Numbered from the stretch's first letter, positions 1-8,947 are shown. The stretch is DNA of 64,000 bases from Bacillota bacterium (GCA_023386495.1 JAEWJS010000152.1:183648-247647), one strand, 5' to 3'. Translations and numbers: made by a program. Notes: a model not told the origin generated them from the letters alone.

Positions 1-336
1 CCTCTTGCTGGAAACAGAGATCGCGTGTACGAGTACATCGTTGACACAACTGGATATCCTATTTATCTAATCAGCATAGAGGATCTTATCCTGGATCGTA
101 TCGATGCATTCGACGCAACGAATGACCATAACAGTCGTGAATGGGCGCTTCGCATGATGGTTGTTATGTATGCGCATATGGAATGGTCATATCTGCATAG
201 CGAGTCGCATCGCAGAAAGACATTTCCTATAACCGAGAAGATACAGAAGGAAGCGAAGCGACTCATCAGGCATTACAATCATATCGTACAGGAGCAGGCC
301 GTCACTTCAGACATGAAGCAGATGAAGCTGCACTAA
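1..336 (+). CDS. C-terminal part of a nucleotidyltransferase-fold-like protein, cut by the window edge
   Basis: The frame is open from base 1 to a TAA at 334-336, so only the last 111 residues are visible and the true start lies outside the window. The stretch ISIEDLILDRIDAFDA followed by REWALRMM resembles the C-terminal helix of DUF6036/AbiEii-like nucleotidyltransferase-fold proteins, in which a S-x-E-D-L-I-x-D-R-L motif precedes a conserved helix. The catalytic N-terminal part is not in view, so activity cannot be judged. A hairpin terminator follows at 344-366, which supports this as the end of a transcription unit. Family assignment rests on one short motif and is tentative. Confidence 0.5.
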   Translation, partial: PLAGNRDRVYEYIVDTTGYPIYLISIEDLILDRIDAFDATNDHNSREWALRMMVVMYAHMEWSYLHSESHRRKTFPITEKIQKEAKRLIRHYNHIVQEQAVTSDMKQMKLH

Positions 337-343
337 CTATAGG

Positions 344-366
344 AAGGAGCCCATTTGGGCTCCTTT
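344..366 (+). terminator. Intrinsic terminator after the partial gene
   Basis: AAGGAGCCC (344-352) pairs perfectly with GGGCTCCTT (357-365) over an ATTT loop, 8 bp after the stop codon. The T tract is short. No gene was found between here and 589. Confidence 0.6.
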
Positions 367-588
367 ACTCGTTTTGCGATCATATCGCAGCTAGCAGCTT
401 TACGCGCTATACCGAATCTAGCAACCTATTCGCGGCTTGCCCGTATTTCTACTATTGCCCATGTATGGCGAATTAATGTCGGCGATCACGGCAGGGGGAA
501 TTATGTATCCCAGTGAACGATCTGCCGGCGCAAGACGTCATACAACTATTGAACCAACGAATCCATGCTGAAGGAGTGCATTGCAATC

Positions 589-2298
589 GTGAAAAAGTAT
601 CCATTCCGCAAACGTCAAGCCGTATTGGCATCGACGCTGATTTTGGCTCTCGCTGTACCGTCTCTGGCGCAGGCTGCCCCGCAGGCGGGTGCCGTCAAGC
701 CTGTCTCGTACATCGAGACTGCCGCCGCTATGGCAGCGCATGCCTTGGTACCGGTGAAGCAGCTCGCGGAGACGCTAGGCGCGCAAGTGAAATGGGATGG
801 CGAAGCGCGGACCGTGACGATCACGCGCGGCGAGACTGTGGCAGTTATTACCGCAGGGCAATCGCAGGCAACGGTGAATGGCAAGACGGTCGACGCCGGA
901 GCAGTCGTAACGATCGTCGATGGGAGAGCCTATGCATCGTTGGCCTTCATGAATGAGGCGCTGGACAGCCATGCCGAATGGAACGCGGAGACGCGTCAGG
1001 TTAGCTTCGCGCAGGATGATTATGCGGGAAGGGGCAGCGCGTTCGTCAACGACTTGTTCCGCGGGGACGGATCGGTTGCTGCGGGGATGATGAACGAGGC
1101 GCTCAGCCGCGCGCTGCCGGCGCAAGTGTTGGGCCTTTTCAGTCAGCAGGTCTCGGCAGCTTACGGCCAGCCGCTGGAACGGCAGACGGCCGAGGTTCGG
1201 GAGGACGGCGTACATACGAATGTCATGTTCGTCTATAAGACAAAGGCAGGGGCGCTGCAGTTCACGCTCCGCTTCGACCGGGCAGGGGCGCTCAATGATC
1301 TCAATCTGGCACCGGTATCGCCTGTGCCTGCGGCAGCGTATCAGAAGCCTGCTTACGATAACGGCAACTATACGGAGCAAGAGGTCGTCATTGGCGAAGG
1401 CGATTTTGCGCTGCCGGGCACGTTGACGATTCCGGAGGGCGAAGGTCCGTTCCCGGTCGTCGTCCTCGTCCAGGGATCCGGCCCGCATGATCGCGATTCG
1501 AGCATCGGCGGCGTGAAGATTTTCAAGGATCTGGCGGCAGGCCTGGCTTCGCAGAACATCGCGGTGCTGCGTTACGAGAAGGTGACGATGGCTCATACGG
1601 CCAAAGTTTCGGCAATACCGGACTTCACGCTGAAGAACGAGTCCGCGGACGATGCAGTGCGGGCGGTGGAACTGCTCCAAGGCATGGAACGGATCGATCC
1701 GAAGCGGATCTTCGTGGCCGGACATAGCCAAGGCGGCTTCGCGGCGCCGATCATGCTGGAGAACGCGCCGGACGGCAGCGTCGCGGGAGCGATCCTGATC
1801 TCTGCGCCGAGCGGCACCTTCACGGAGGCGCTTGTCGAGCAGCAGCAAGTGGCGCTGGAGCGCCTGAAGGAGCTCGGCATGCCGCAGGAGACGCTCGCCG
1901 CGCAGGAGCAGGCGGCCGCCATGTGGAAGGGAATCGCGGACATGGTGGAGGATCCGGCGTATTCGATGGATAATCTGCCGCCGAACTTCCCGCTGCAGCC
2001 GTCCTACTGGTGGTTCGAGCAGCGTGATTATCGCGCAGCCGCAGCCGCGAGCGAGCAGAACCTTCCGATGCTTGTCATGCAGGGCGAGAACGACTGGCAG
2101 GTGTCGATGGCGCAGTACGAGGGCTGGAAGGAAGCGCTCAAGGATCGCGGCGACGTGACGTACCGCTCCTACCCGAAGGTGAACCATCTGCTCGCCGAAT
2201 ATGACGGCATCTCGATCGGCATGGAATATAACGGTGCCGCTAACGTCTCGAAAGCGATCGTCGACGATATTGTCGCGTGGGTGAAGGCGCAGCAATAA
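589..2298 (+). CDS. Secreted alpha/beta hydrolase with N-terminal copper-amine-oxidase-like stalk domain
   Basis: A 569-residue exported serine hydrolase. The GTG at 589 is preferred because AAGGAG lies at 571-576; an in-frame ATG at 565 precedes that site and is less likely. A basic start and hydrophobic run ending in SLAQA-A form a signal peptide. Residues of about 40-150 match the copper amine oxidase N-terminal-like domain (PF07833) common in Paenibacillaceae secreted proteins; a DUF3887-like segment follows (about 155-255). The rest is a dienelactone hydrolase-type alpha/beta fold: oxyanion segment LVQGSGPHDRD, nucleophile Ser380 in GHSQGG, Asp502 in GENDWQV and His533 in KVNHLL complete the triad. 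Substrate is unknown, probably an ester or peptide outside the cell. It stands alone, with a terminator-like hairpin after it. Confidence 0.88.
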   Translation: MKKYPFRKRQAVLASTLILALAVPSLAQAAPQAGAVKPVSYIETAAAMAAHALVPVKQLAETLGAQVKWDGEARTVTITRGETVAVITAGQSQATVNGKTVDAGAVVTIVDGRAYASLAFMNEALDSHAEWNAETRQVSFAQDDYAGRGSAFVNDLFRGDGSVAAGMMNEALSRALPAQVLGLFSQQVSAAYGQPLERQTAEVREDGVHTNVMFVYKTKAGALQFTLRFDRAGALNDLNLAPVSPVPAAAYQKPAYDNGNYTEQEVVIGEGDFALPGTLTIPEGEGPFPVVVLVQGSGPHDRDSSIGGVKIFKDLAAGLASQNIAVLRYEKVTMAHTAKVSAIPDFTLKNESADDAVRAVELLQGMERIDPKRIFVAGHSQGGFAAPIMLENAPDGSVAGAILISAPSGTFTEALVEQQQVALERLKELGMPQETLAAQEQAAAMWKGIADMVEDPAYSMDNLPPNFPLQPSYWWFEQRDYRAAAAASEQNLPMLVMQGENDWQVSMAQYEGWKEALKDRGDVTYRSYPKVNHLLAEYDGISIGMEYNGAANVSKAIVDDIVAWVKAQQ

Positions 2299-2343
2299 TG
2301 AGGCAGGCAGTTGTAGGAATAGCGCAGCAATAGAAGTGCGTGC

Positions 2344-2387
2344 GACCCGGAGTTCCAGCCGTTGCGGCTTGAATCTTCGGGTCTCTT
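2344..2387 (+). terminator. Hairpin terminator after the hydrolase gene
   Basis: GACCCG (2344-2349) pairs with CGGGTC (2378-2383), with an inner AGCCG/CGGCT stem and a following TCTTTT. It lies 46 bp after the stop codon at 2298. Confidence 0.55.
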
Positions 2388-2522
2388 TTGTGCGCGTCGG
2401 CTTTGCACGCATTCCGCATCGTGGAGCTGGGCTATTCCCGCGCCTCACCCAAACCGCGATATGTGCTGCGAGGCGAATTCAGCCACGCCGCCCCCGCCGA
2501 CGACCGAACGATTCCCAACAAT

Positions 2523-2555
2523 ATGACACCTGTCACCTGCGAGTCATGACACTGT
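2523..2555 (+). promoter_or_regulatory. Direct repeats in front of the exporter operon, possible response-regulator operator
   Basis: ATGACACCTGT (2523-2533) and ATGACACTGT (2546-2555) are near-identical direct repeats 23 bp apart, and the first is also part of a TGACA-CC-TGTCA dyad. They sit about 80 bp before the ABC ATPase start. Binding by the response regulator at 5638 is inference. The rest of 2390-2636 shows no gene. Confidence 0.35.
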
Positions 2556-2636
2556 ACGCTAACGAGCGCCTCCCCGATTCGGTACGATAGGGACATGAAG
2601 AACAACGGAACGATCGACAAGGGAGATGGCATTCGC

Positions 2637-3524
2637 ATGACAGAGGCAATTCGGTTCGAGAAGGTAGTCAAAGCATACGGCAAGCACAAAGCACTGGACG
2701 GCCTCGATCTTACGATCGAGCCTGGGCGCGTCACTGCGCTGCTCGGTCCGAACGGAGCCGGCAAGACGACGACGGTATCGCTCCTCCTCAAGCTGGCGAA
2801 GCCGGACGAGGGACGCGTGCTCGTCGGGAGCCTGCCGCCTGGGCATCGCGAGCTGCGCGAGCGAATCGGCGTCATGCTGCAGGATTCGGCTGCGCCGGAC
2901 GGTCTCACCGTGCAGGAGACGCTGCAGTTGTTCCGCAGCTATTACCAGAGGCCGCTGCCGCTGGAGCGGCTGCTCGATATCGCCGGCTTGGCGCAGGAAG
3001 CGAAGCAACGCGCGACATCGCTCTCCGGCGGACAGAGACGCCGGCTCGCGTTCGCGATGGCGCTGGCCGGCGACCCCGACACGATCGTGCTCGATGAACC
3101 GACGGTCGGCATGGACGTCGAGTCGCGGGCAAGATTCTGGGAGGTCGTCCGCGCACTCGCGAGCGGAGGCCGGACGATTCTGCTGACGACGCACTACCTC
3201 GAGGAAGCGGACGCGGTAGCCGATCGCATCGTCGTCATCGCGGAGGGCAAGCTCATTGCCGAGGGAACGCCGGCCCAACTGAAGGCAGGGATGCCGCTGC
3301 GGTCGATCAGCTTCAAGGCGGCGCGCATGCCCGGCGAGCAAGAGCTTGCCGACCTGCCGGGGGTCGAAGAGGTGCGGGTTCAAGGAGACGGCATTCGTCT
3401 CTTGGCATCGGATACCGACAAGCTGCTGCCGATCGTCCTGGCCGCTGGCTGGGATATCTCCGATATTCAGGTCCAGACGGCAAGCCTGGAGGCTGTGTTC
3501 CGCCAACTGACCGAGAAACCATAG
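2637..3524 (+). CDS. ABC transporter ATP-binding protein (ABC-2 exporter type)
   Basis: A 295-residue ATPase that would energise the permease encoded next. The ATG at 2637 is preferred over the upstream ATG at 2595 because AAGGGAG at 2619-2625 is well placed. Walker A GPNGAGKT (about residue 38), signature LSGGQRRR and Walker B TIVLDEPT are intact, with the H-loop in LTTHYLEEAD. The C-terminal extension is the usual one of drug/antibiotic export ATPases (CcmA/DrrA-like). Order ATPase, permease, DesK-type kinase, NarL-type regulator resembles B. subtilis yvfRSTU and the linearmycin-resistance lnr genes, so a detergent-like or lipid-active antibiotic is a plausible substrate; that part is inference. 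Confidence 0.9.
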   Translation: MTEAIRFEKVVKAYGKHKALDGLDLTIEPGRVTALLGPNGAGKTTTVSLLLKLAKPDEGRVLVGSLPPGHRELRERIGVMLQDSAAPDGLTVQETLQLFRSYYQRPLPLERLLDIAGLAQEAKQRATSLSGGQRRRLAFAMALAGDPDTIVLDEPTVGMDVESRARFWEVVRALASGGRTILLTTHYLEEADAVADRIVVIAEGKLIAEGTPAQLKAGMPLRSISFKAARMPGEQELADLPGVEEVRVQGDGIRLLASDTDKLLPIVLAAGWDISDIQVQTASLEAVFRQLTEKP

Positions 3525-3618
3525 CCGAGGTGAATCAAGCGTCATCTCGCATCCAGCATCCAGCATCCCGCATCTCATGTATGCCCAAGCCCAACTACTA
3601 CTCAAGGAGAGATATCCT

Positions 3619-4359
3619 ATGCAAGCATTTGCCGCACAATCCAAGGCCGAGGGGCTGCGCCTTGTCAGGAGCCCGTTCTTCCTGCTCTTCTCCGTTCTCA
3701 TGCCGATCGCGTTCTACGCGCTGTTCACCTTCCTTAACGGGGCGGACACCGAGATCGGGTCCACTTCTTGGGCCGCTTATTCGCTCATGTCGATGACGGC
3801 TTTCAGCCTGATCGGCACGGCGGCAGGCCAATTCGGCATCCGGCTGTCGTATGAGCGCAAGGACGGCCTGCTCAAGCTGCTGCGCCTCACGCCGATGTCG
3901 ACCGGTGCTTGGGTAAGCGCGAAGCTGGTCTCGCACCTCATCATTCATCTGCTCATCATTGTCGTCATGTTCGCGGCCGCGGCGCTGACATTCGGCGTCG
4001 AGATGTCCGCGGCACGCTGGCTGGCGACCGGTCTGTGGCTGCTCCTTGGCAGCATCCCGTTCCTCGGGCTCGGCATCCTGATCGGCACGATCAAGAGCAC
4101 GGATGTCGCGACGGCCGTCTCGAATCTGCTCTATATGGGGATCTCCGTGGCAGGCGGGCTGTGGATGCCGCTCGAGACGTTCCCGGCATGGCTGAAGGCG
4201 ATCGGCCAATGGCTGCCGTCCCACGCTTATGCGAACGGAGCTTGGAACATGCTGGCCGGTCGCGTGATCGAACTGTCGGATGCAGCGCTGCTGCTCGGAT
4301 ACGGCCTTGGCTTCATCCTGCTCGCGATGCTGATCATGAACGCGCGAGAGGCAGCCTAA
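3619..4359 (+). CDS. ABC-2 type permease, partner of the preceding ATPase
   Basis: A 246-residue integral membrane protein with about six hydrophobic segments (for example FFLLFSVLMPIAFYALFTFL near residues 20-40 and the last near 215-240). AAGGAGA at 3604-3610 supports the ATG at 3619 rather than the ATG at 3577. The segment ISVAGGLWMPLETFPAWLKAIGQ is typical of ABC-2 permeases of the DrrB/YvfS type. It lies 94 bp after the ATPase and before the kinase, consistent with one operon whose export activity is controlled by its own two-component system. Confidence 0.88.
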   Translation: MQAFAAQSKAEGLRLVRSPFFLLFSVLMPIAFYALFTFLNGADTEIGSTSWAAYSLMSMTAFSLIGTAAGQFGIRLSYERKDGLLKLLRLTPMSTGAWVSAKLVSHLIIHLLIIVVMFAAAALTFGVEMSAARWLATGLWLLLGSIPFLGLGILIGTIKSTDVATAVSNLLYMGISVAGGLWMPLETFPAWLKAIGQWLPSHAYANGAWNMLAGRVIELSDAALLLGYGLGFILLAMLIMNAREAA

Positions 4360-4465
4360 CGGCAGGCGCTGACAAGATCTGTTGGAACGCGGATTGATAT
4401 GATACGATAGTCGAAGATTCACAGACTGCAAGGTTGCACGACTCCATGAAGAAAGCGGTATTCCA

Positions 4466-5641
4466 ATGACCGAGACGCATAGAGACGCGCCGCTGCATCC
4501 CAATCAGCAGACGTTGCGCGGCAATAACCGAATCTGGCAATATGTCATCCTTCTGAACCTGGCCATCCCGATCTTTTTCATGCTGCATGAGCCGATTGAC
4601 AGGCTGCTGCCAGGCATGGCAGCGCTTCTCTTCCTTGCCGGCTTGCACATTCGGATGGACTTCATTGCGATGAAGCGCAAGGCGGCAGCGCTGCTGCTCC
4701 AGACGCTTATCATCCTGGCACTCGGCTTCCTCTATCATCCGATGTACGTCTACCTGATCTTCGTGACGGTATCCGCACTGAACCCGCTGCGACTCGCCCA
4801 TCATATCGTGCTGACTGCCGTATTCGCAGTCGGCACGCTCGGCATTATGCTGGACTCCGGCCGCGCCGGCGAATGGCAGTTCTGGTTCAATCTATTCCCG
4901 CCGATCTTCGGCGGCTGCATCCTGCCTTACGTCATCCGCATCTCCGCGCGTTATCGGGACATGGCCGAGCGGCTGCAGGCCGCGACCACGCAGATCGAGC
5001 GCTTCGCCCAGCAGGAGGAGCGTCAGCGAATCGCCAGCGAGCTGCATGACACGCTCGGCCATACGCTGTCCCTCATCATGCTTAAGAGCGAGCTCACGGA
5101 GAAAATGATCGGGCGCGACCCGGTCAAGGCGGCGAAGGAGGCCAGCGAGATCCGCGCGACGGCTGGCACGGCGCTGAAGCAGATGCGCGAGCTCGTAACT
5201 GACATGCAAGCGGTAAGGCTGGATGAAGAATTCGAGCACGCGAGAGCGCTGTGCGCGGCTGCGAATGTCGCGCTTGCGATCGATAACCGCATCGAAGCCG
5301 AAGGCAGGCTGACGCTTACGCCGCTCCAGGAATCCGTTATCGCGATGTGCATGCGCGAGGCGCTGACGAATATGGTGCGACACAGCCGCGCGGATGCTTG
5401 CCGCGTCACGCTCGAGGCGGACGCCGAAGCGATCCGCTGCACGGTGGCGGACAACGGAATCGGCATCCCGGTCGACGCAGAGACGAGCGGATCCGGCAGC
5501 GGCATCACCGGCATGAGGCAGCGGCTCGGGCTTCTCGAAGGGCGGCTTCACGCCGCTGCGAACGCCGGCGGCGGATTGAAGCTGGTCATGGAAGTGCCGA
5601 TCGTGAGACGACAGCTGAGGAAGGACGGAGAGAGCGAATGA
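4466..5641 (+). CDS. DesK/LiaS-type sensor histidine kinase
   Basis: A 391-residue membrane kinase. About five or six transmembrane segments (residues 25-155) precede a short coiled stretch and the HisKA_3 domain with the phospho-acceptor His in ERQRIASELHDTLGH. The ATPase domain keeps the N box (REALTNMVRHSRAD) and G1 box (VADNGIGI). The N-terminal sensor is purely membrane-embedded with no extracellular loop of note, as in DesK and LnrJ, suggesting that membrane state or a membrane-inserting drug is sensed. The stop codon overlaps the regulator start by 4 bp (ATGA), so the pair is translationally coupled. Confidence 0.9.
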   Translation: MTETHRDAPLHPNQQTLRGNNRIWQYVILLNLAIPIFFMLHEPIDRLLPGMAALLFLAGLHIRMDFIAMKRKAAALLLQTLIILALGFLYHPMYVYLIFVTVSALNPLRLAHHIVLTAVFAVGTLGIMLDSGRAGEWQFWFNLFPPIFGGCILPYVIRISARYRDMAERLQAATTQIERFAQQEERQRIASELHDTLGHTLSLIMLKSELTEKMIGRDPVKAAKEASEIRATAGTALKQMRELVTDMQAVRLDEEFEHARALCAAANVALAIDNRIEAEGRLTLTPLQESVIAMCMREALTNMVRHSRADACRVTLEADAEAIRCTVADNGIGIPVDAETSGSGSGITGMRQRLGLLEGRLHAAANAGGGLKLVMEVPIVRRQLRKDGESE

Positions 5642-6240
5642 TTCGCGTCATATTGGGGGACGACCAGCAGATGCTGCGCAGCGCGCTGGCTTCGTTACTC
5701 GGGCTGGAAGACGATCTTGAGGTCGTCGCGCAAGGCAGCAACGGGCAGGAGGTGCTTGCCCTGATTCGCCAGTATCGGCCCGATGTCTGCGTGCTCGACA
5801 TTGAGATGCCGCTGATGACGGGGCTGGAAGTAGCGGACGAGCTCCACGCAGCCGATGATCCCTGCAAGGTGATCATCCTGACGACGTTTGCGCGTGCGGG
5901 GTATTTTGGCAGGGCGATTGCGGCGGGCGTGAAGGGGTATATGCTCAAGGACAGCCCGAGCGAGGAACTGGCGGACGCGATCCGGCGCGTTGCGGCAGGC
6001 GGGCGCGTCATGCATCCGGAGCTGACGCTCGCGCTGTGGGAGAATCCCAACCCGCTGACGCCGCGCGAGATCGACATTCTGTCGCAGGCCGCCAAGGGGC
6101 TGACGAATAAGGAGATCGGCGAAGCGCTCTTCCTCAGCCACGGCACGGTGCGGAATTACATGTCGGAGATTATCGGGAAGCTCGAGGCGCATAACAAGAC
6201 GGACGCGATTCTGCTCGCGCAGTCGAAGGGCTGGATCTAG
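5638..6240 (+). CDS. NarL/DesR-family response regulator
   Basis: A 200-residue regulator starting at the ATG in ATGA overlap with the kinase, with a GGAG at 5626. Receiver domain residues 1-120: acidic pair GDDQQ, phospho-acceptor Asp in VCVLDIEMPL, Thr in LTTFARAG and Lys in MLKDS. The C-terminal LuxR-type helix-turn-helix (LTPREIDILSQAAKGLTNKEIGEALFLSHGTVRNYM) spans about 135-195. It should activate or repress the exporter genes at 2637-4359; the repeats at 2523-2555 are a candidate target. Confidence 0.92.
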   Translation: MIRVILGDDQQMLRSALASLLGLEDDLEVVAQGSNGQEVLALIRQYRPDVCVLDIEMPLMTGLEVADELHAADDPCKVIILTTFARAGYFGRAIAAGVKGYMLKDSPSEELADAIRRVAAGGRVMHPELTLALWENPNPLTPREIDILSQAAKGLTNKEIGEALFLSHGTVRNYMSEIIGKLEAHNKTDAILLAQSKGWI

Positions 6241-6349
6241 CGCATCCCGCGATGGATGTCTGCGGCAATTATTCATATAATAGTGGAATAGACGGCTTCA
6301 TCATTAGCCAGTGCGTATTATGTCCGCGAAGGAGCTGACCTTAACAAGC

Positions 6350-7081
6350 ATGGAGACCGCATTACTCGGAAGCTTCATATCGGCGATGGCCACCGTGCTC
6401 GGGGCTGCGCCGCTGCTCTTCATCAAGCGCTTGTCGGAGCGATGGAAGGATATCCTGATCGCATTCACCGCAGGCATTATGGTCTCGGCCTCTACCTTCG
6501 GCTTGATTCCGCAAGCGATCAAGGAATCCGGCATCGTTATGCTCGTCATAGGGCTGCTCATCGGCGTCGTGACGCTGGACTTGATCGAGAAGAACATTCC
6601 GCATATCGATGTCGAGAACGACTCCGGCATCAGCTCGTTCGATAACAAGTCGCTGCTCGTCATCATCGCGCTCTTCATCCACAATATCCCGGAGGGACTC
6701 AGCACCGGCTTCAGCTACGCGAGCGACAGCGAAGGCCTCGGGACGATGGTCGCGCTGGCGATCGGTGCGCAGAACATGCCGGAAGGGCTCATCCTAGGCG
6801 TATTCCTCATGAATTCGAACGTGAGCAAATTGAAGTCGTTTCTCATCGTCGCGTTTACGGGGCTCATGGAGATGTTGTCCGCGGTGGTGGGGTATTTTAC
6901 GGCGAGTTCCATTCAATCGATCATCGGTCTCGGGCTGGCGTTCGCGGCCGGAGCGATGCTGTTCATCGTGTACAAGGAGCTGATTCCCGAGAGCCACGGG
7001 CATGGCTATGAGCGGCCATCGACCTATTCGTTCATCATCGGGCTGATCGCCATGATCTACGTCAGCCACGTGTTCAGCTAA
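6350..7081 (+). CDS. ZIP family divalent metal transporter
   Basis: A 243-residue membrane protein with about eight hydrophobic helices that should import zinc or another divalent cation. The hallmark metal-site motifs are HNIPEGLSTG in helix IV (about residue 110) and QNMPEGLILG in helix V (about residue 145). The ATG at 6350 gives a normal ZupT/GufA-like N-terminus; AAGGAG at 6329-6334 is rather far (15 nt), so an earlier start at 6311 or 6320 cannot be excluded. Its end overlaps the converging AraC gene by 4 bp and no Zur-like operator was recognised. Confidence 0.88.
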   Translation: METALLGSFISAMATVLGAAPLLFIKRLSERWKDILIAFTAGIMVSASTFGLIPQAIKESGIVMLVIGLLIGVVTLDLIEKNIPHIDVENDSGISSFDNKSLLVIIALFIHNIPEGLSTGFSYASDSEGLGTMVALAIGAQNMPEGLILGVFLMNSNVSKLKSFLIVAFTGLMEMLSAVVGYFTASSIQSIIGLGLAFAAGAMLFIVYKELIPESHGHGYERPSTYSFIIGLIAMIYVSHVFS

Positions 7082-7950
7082 CGCTGGGCGTCGCGGCGAT
7101 ACTGCCTGGGCGTCTGTCCCGTCTTCCGCAAGAATAGCCGGTTGAAGTAGGCGACATCCGAATAGCCGACGATCGCGGCGATGTCGCTGACCTTGCGGGC
7201 GGTCGTATGCAGCAGTCGGCAAGCCTCTTCGATCCGAACGTTCTGGACATACGCGGTGCCTGGCATGCCGGTCTGCTTCACGAATAGGCGATGCAGCTGA
7301 CGGACGCCGATACCGGCCTGCATCGCGAGCGCATCCATCGTGATCGGCTCGGCGTAGCGAGCGCGAATGACGGCCGTCACGTTCTCGATGACGGTACTGC
7401 CCTGCGGAGGTGACGCCGTGTCGTCGTTGCCGCCCCCGGTCTCGTGCCGATAGAGCATTAACAGCAATTCCAGCACGCCTGCGAACAGCGCCGTTTCCTT
7501 CAGCGGCCGGTTGGAGGCGTATTCGGCGTACAGTCGCTGGAACCTGCGGCGGTACTCGCCGTCCTGGTCGCGGCAGCCGAAGCATTCGTCGCCGTGCAGC
7601 AGGCCCTCGATTGCTCCCCCTCCGGGAAAAGCCTGCAACAGACGCGTCACGGCCTCAGGCGACACCACGCAATTGTAGACGACGAGGGGGAATTGCTTGG
7701 AAGTGGACGCCGGGCGGAACACGTGCGAGACGCCGACGGGAATGAGGAAGACGTCGCCCTGGGAGACATGAATCGCCCGCTGGCCGACATGATGCGTCCC
7801 GCTGCCTTCGCTGACATAGCTGATCTCCAGAAAATCATGCCGATGCTCCAGCAACCGGTGCGTCTCGACGGCACGGTTGACGTAGATCGGGAGCTGCGAA
7901 TTATAGAAGTCGCTTCCCTTGAACTGTCCGATGGGGCGGGTGATCGGCAT
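7078..7950 (-). CDS. AraC family transcriptional regulator with cupin sensor domain
   Basis: A 290-residue regulator. The N-terminal half (about 20-110) is a cupin-like arabinose-binding fold (LLEHRHDFLEISYVSEGSG, DVFLIPVGVSHVF). The C-terminal 95 residues hold two helix-turn-helix units (ITMDALAMQAGIGVRQLHRLF and VSDIAAIVGYSDVAYFNRLF) ending in the family signature RKTGQTPRQYR. It converges on the ZIP gene and is divergent from the acetyltransferase gene at 8100, so it may control that gene; ligand unknown. Confidence 0.9.
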   Translation of the reverse strand: MPITRPIGQFKGSDFYNSQLPIYVNRAVETHRLLEHRHDFLEISYVSEGSGTHHVGQRAIHVSQGDVFLIPVGVSHVFRPASTSKQFPLVVYNCVVSPEAVTRLLQAFPGGGAIEGLLHGDECFGCRDQDGEYRRRFQRLYAEYASNRPLKETALFAGVLELLLMLYRHETGGGNDDTASPPQGSTVIENVTAVIRARYAEPITMDALAMQAGIGVRQLHRLFVKQTGMPGTAYVQNVRIEEACRLLHTTARKVSDIAAIVGYSDVAYFNRLFLRKTGQTPRQYRRDAQR

Positions 7951-8099
7951 GTCGGCTCCGGCTCCTCTCGCTCGACTGGCGTCGTGATGGTTCTATCATA
8001 GCATGCGGAGACGAACGTCATCATCTGCGGCGGGTGTGGTATGATGCAGGGATAGAGATGGACTTGCATATCGACATATCGAGATTCGGAGGGGATTGC

Positions 8100-8873
8100 G
8101 TGCATACGCAGGAGAGCTTGCAGAAGCAGCTAGAGCAATTAGGAATCGATGGGACCGGCACGCTGCTGGTTCATTCGTCGATGCGGAGCATCGGGCAGGT
8201 CGAGGGCGGCGCGGACACGGTATTGGACGCGTTGTCTGCGTACATGAAGGAAGGGCTGCTCGTGCTGCCCACCCATACGTGGTCCTATATTAAGGCGGAT
8301 AACCCGAAGTTCTATGTGGAGGAGTCGCCGGTATGCGTCGGGATACTGCCGGAGCTTTTCCGCGCGAGGCCGGGGGTCGTGCGTTCCTGGCATCCGACGC
8401 ATTCCGTGGCGGCGCTGGGGAGAGATGCTGCGGCATTCACGGACAGCGACCATCTCTTCGACACGCCCTGCGCCAGAGGCTCCAGTTGGGGGAAGCTGCT
8501 CGACCGGAAGGCAACGATCATGCTGGTCGGCGTTGATCTGAAGCGCAACACATTCATTCATGGCGTCGAAGAGTGGGTAGACATACCGGGGAGGATGACC
8601 GACACGCATGAGATGCTGTACACCGTACTGGCCGATGGAACCGAGATTCCCGTGCCTTCGCGTCGGCACTGCGGGTTATCGTGGTCGGAGCACTTCTGGA
8701 AGGTAGACGAGGTGTTAGTACGTAGGGGGGCCATGCATATCGGGCAGTTCGGCGATGCCGTCGTTCGGGTGTGCGATGCTTTCTTGGTAGCGGAGGTCAT
8801 CACCGCCATGCTCAAGGTCAATCCGGATCTGTTCTCGGATAATGAGCCGTTAAGTCCGAATGACCAGTACTAG
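8100..8873 (+). CDS. AAC(3)-family aminoglycoside N-acetyltransferase-like protein
   Basis: A 257-residue acetyl-CoA-dependent acyltransferase of the antibiotic_NAT (PF02522) family. GTG 8100 is preferred: GGAGG at 8088-8092 sits 7 bp upstream, whereas the ATG further upstream has no site. Family motifs are LLVHSSMRSIGQVEGGADTVLDAL near the N-terminus, VLPTHTWSY, the substrate region SWHPTHSVAALG and GVDLKRNTFIHGVEEW. Most chromosomal members (such as B. subtilis YokD) have unproven substrates, so resistance should not be assumed. It is divergent from the AraC gene at 7950. Confidence 0.9.
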   Translation: MHTQESLQKQLEQLGIDGTGTLLVHSSMRSIGQVEGGADTVLDALSAYMKEGLLVLPTHTWSYIKADNPKFYVEESPVCVGILPELFRARPGVVRSWHPTHSVAALGRDAAAFTDSDHLFDTPCARGSSWGKLLDRKATIMLVGVDLKRNTFIHGVEEWVDIPGRMTDTHEMLYTVLADGTEIPVPSRRHCGLSWSEHFWKVDEVLVRRGAMHIGQFGDAVVRVCDAFLVAEVITAMLKVNPDLFSDNEPLSPNDQY

Positions 8874-8930
8874 ATGTCCGATTCGACACTGAATATTCCG
8901 CTGAATCCGTTCTATGATGGGGAGGAGAAC

Positions 8931-8947
8931 CGTACCGGAACGGTACG
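8931..8947 (+). promoter_or_regulatory. Perfect 7-bp inverted repeat before the rhamnosidase gene
   Basis: CGTACCG (8931-8937), spacer GAA, CGGTACG (8941-8947): a perfect dyad lying 17 bp before the start codon and just ahead of the ribosome binding site. A repressor bound here would block transcription or the transcript hairpin would affect translation. No regulator gene is adjacent. Confidence 0.5.

Noticed and set aside
503..571. 22-codon leader-peptide-like frame whose stop overlaps the ATG at 565
   Set aside because: AGGGGGAA is only 2 bp from its ATG and the peptide has no composition bias; coupling is unlikely since the hydrolase probably starts at 589.
775..2448. Long antisense reading frame over the hydrolase gene
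   Set aside because: Arg/His-rich translation without domain motifs, no ribosome binding site; it is a shadow of a GC-rich gene. The same applies to the long antisense frames at 9364-10863, 48723-49952, 42054-42905 and 60837-62165.
8100..8873. Acquired aminoglycoside resistance gene
   Set aside because: GC content and context fit the chromosome, and no mobile element is near; AAC(3)-like chromosomal genes often do not confer resistance.
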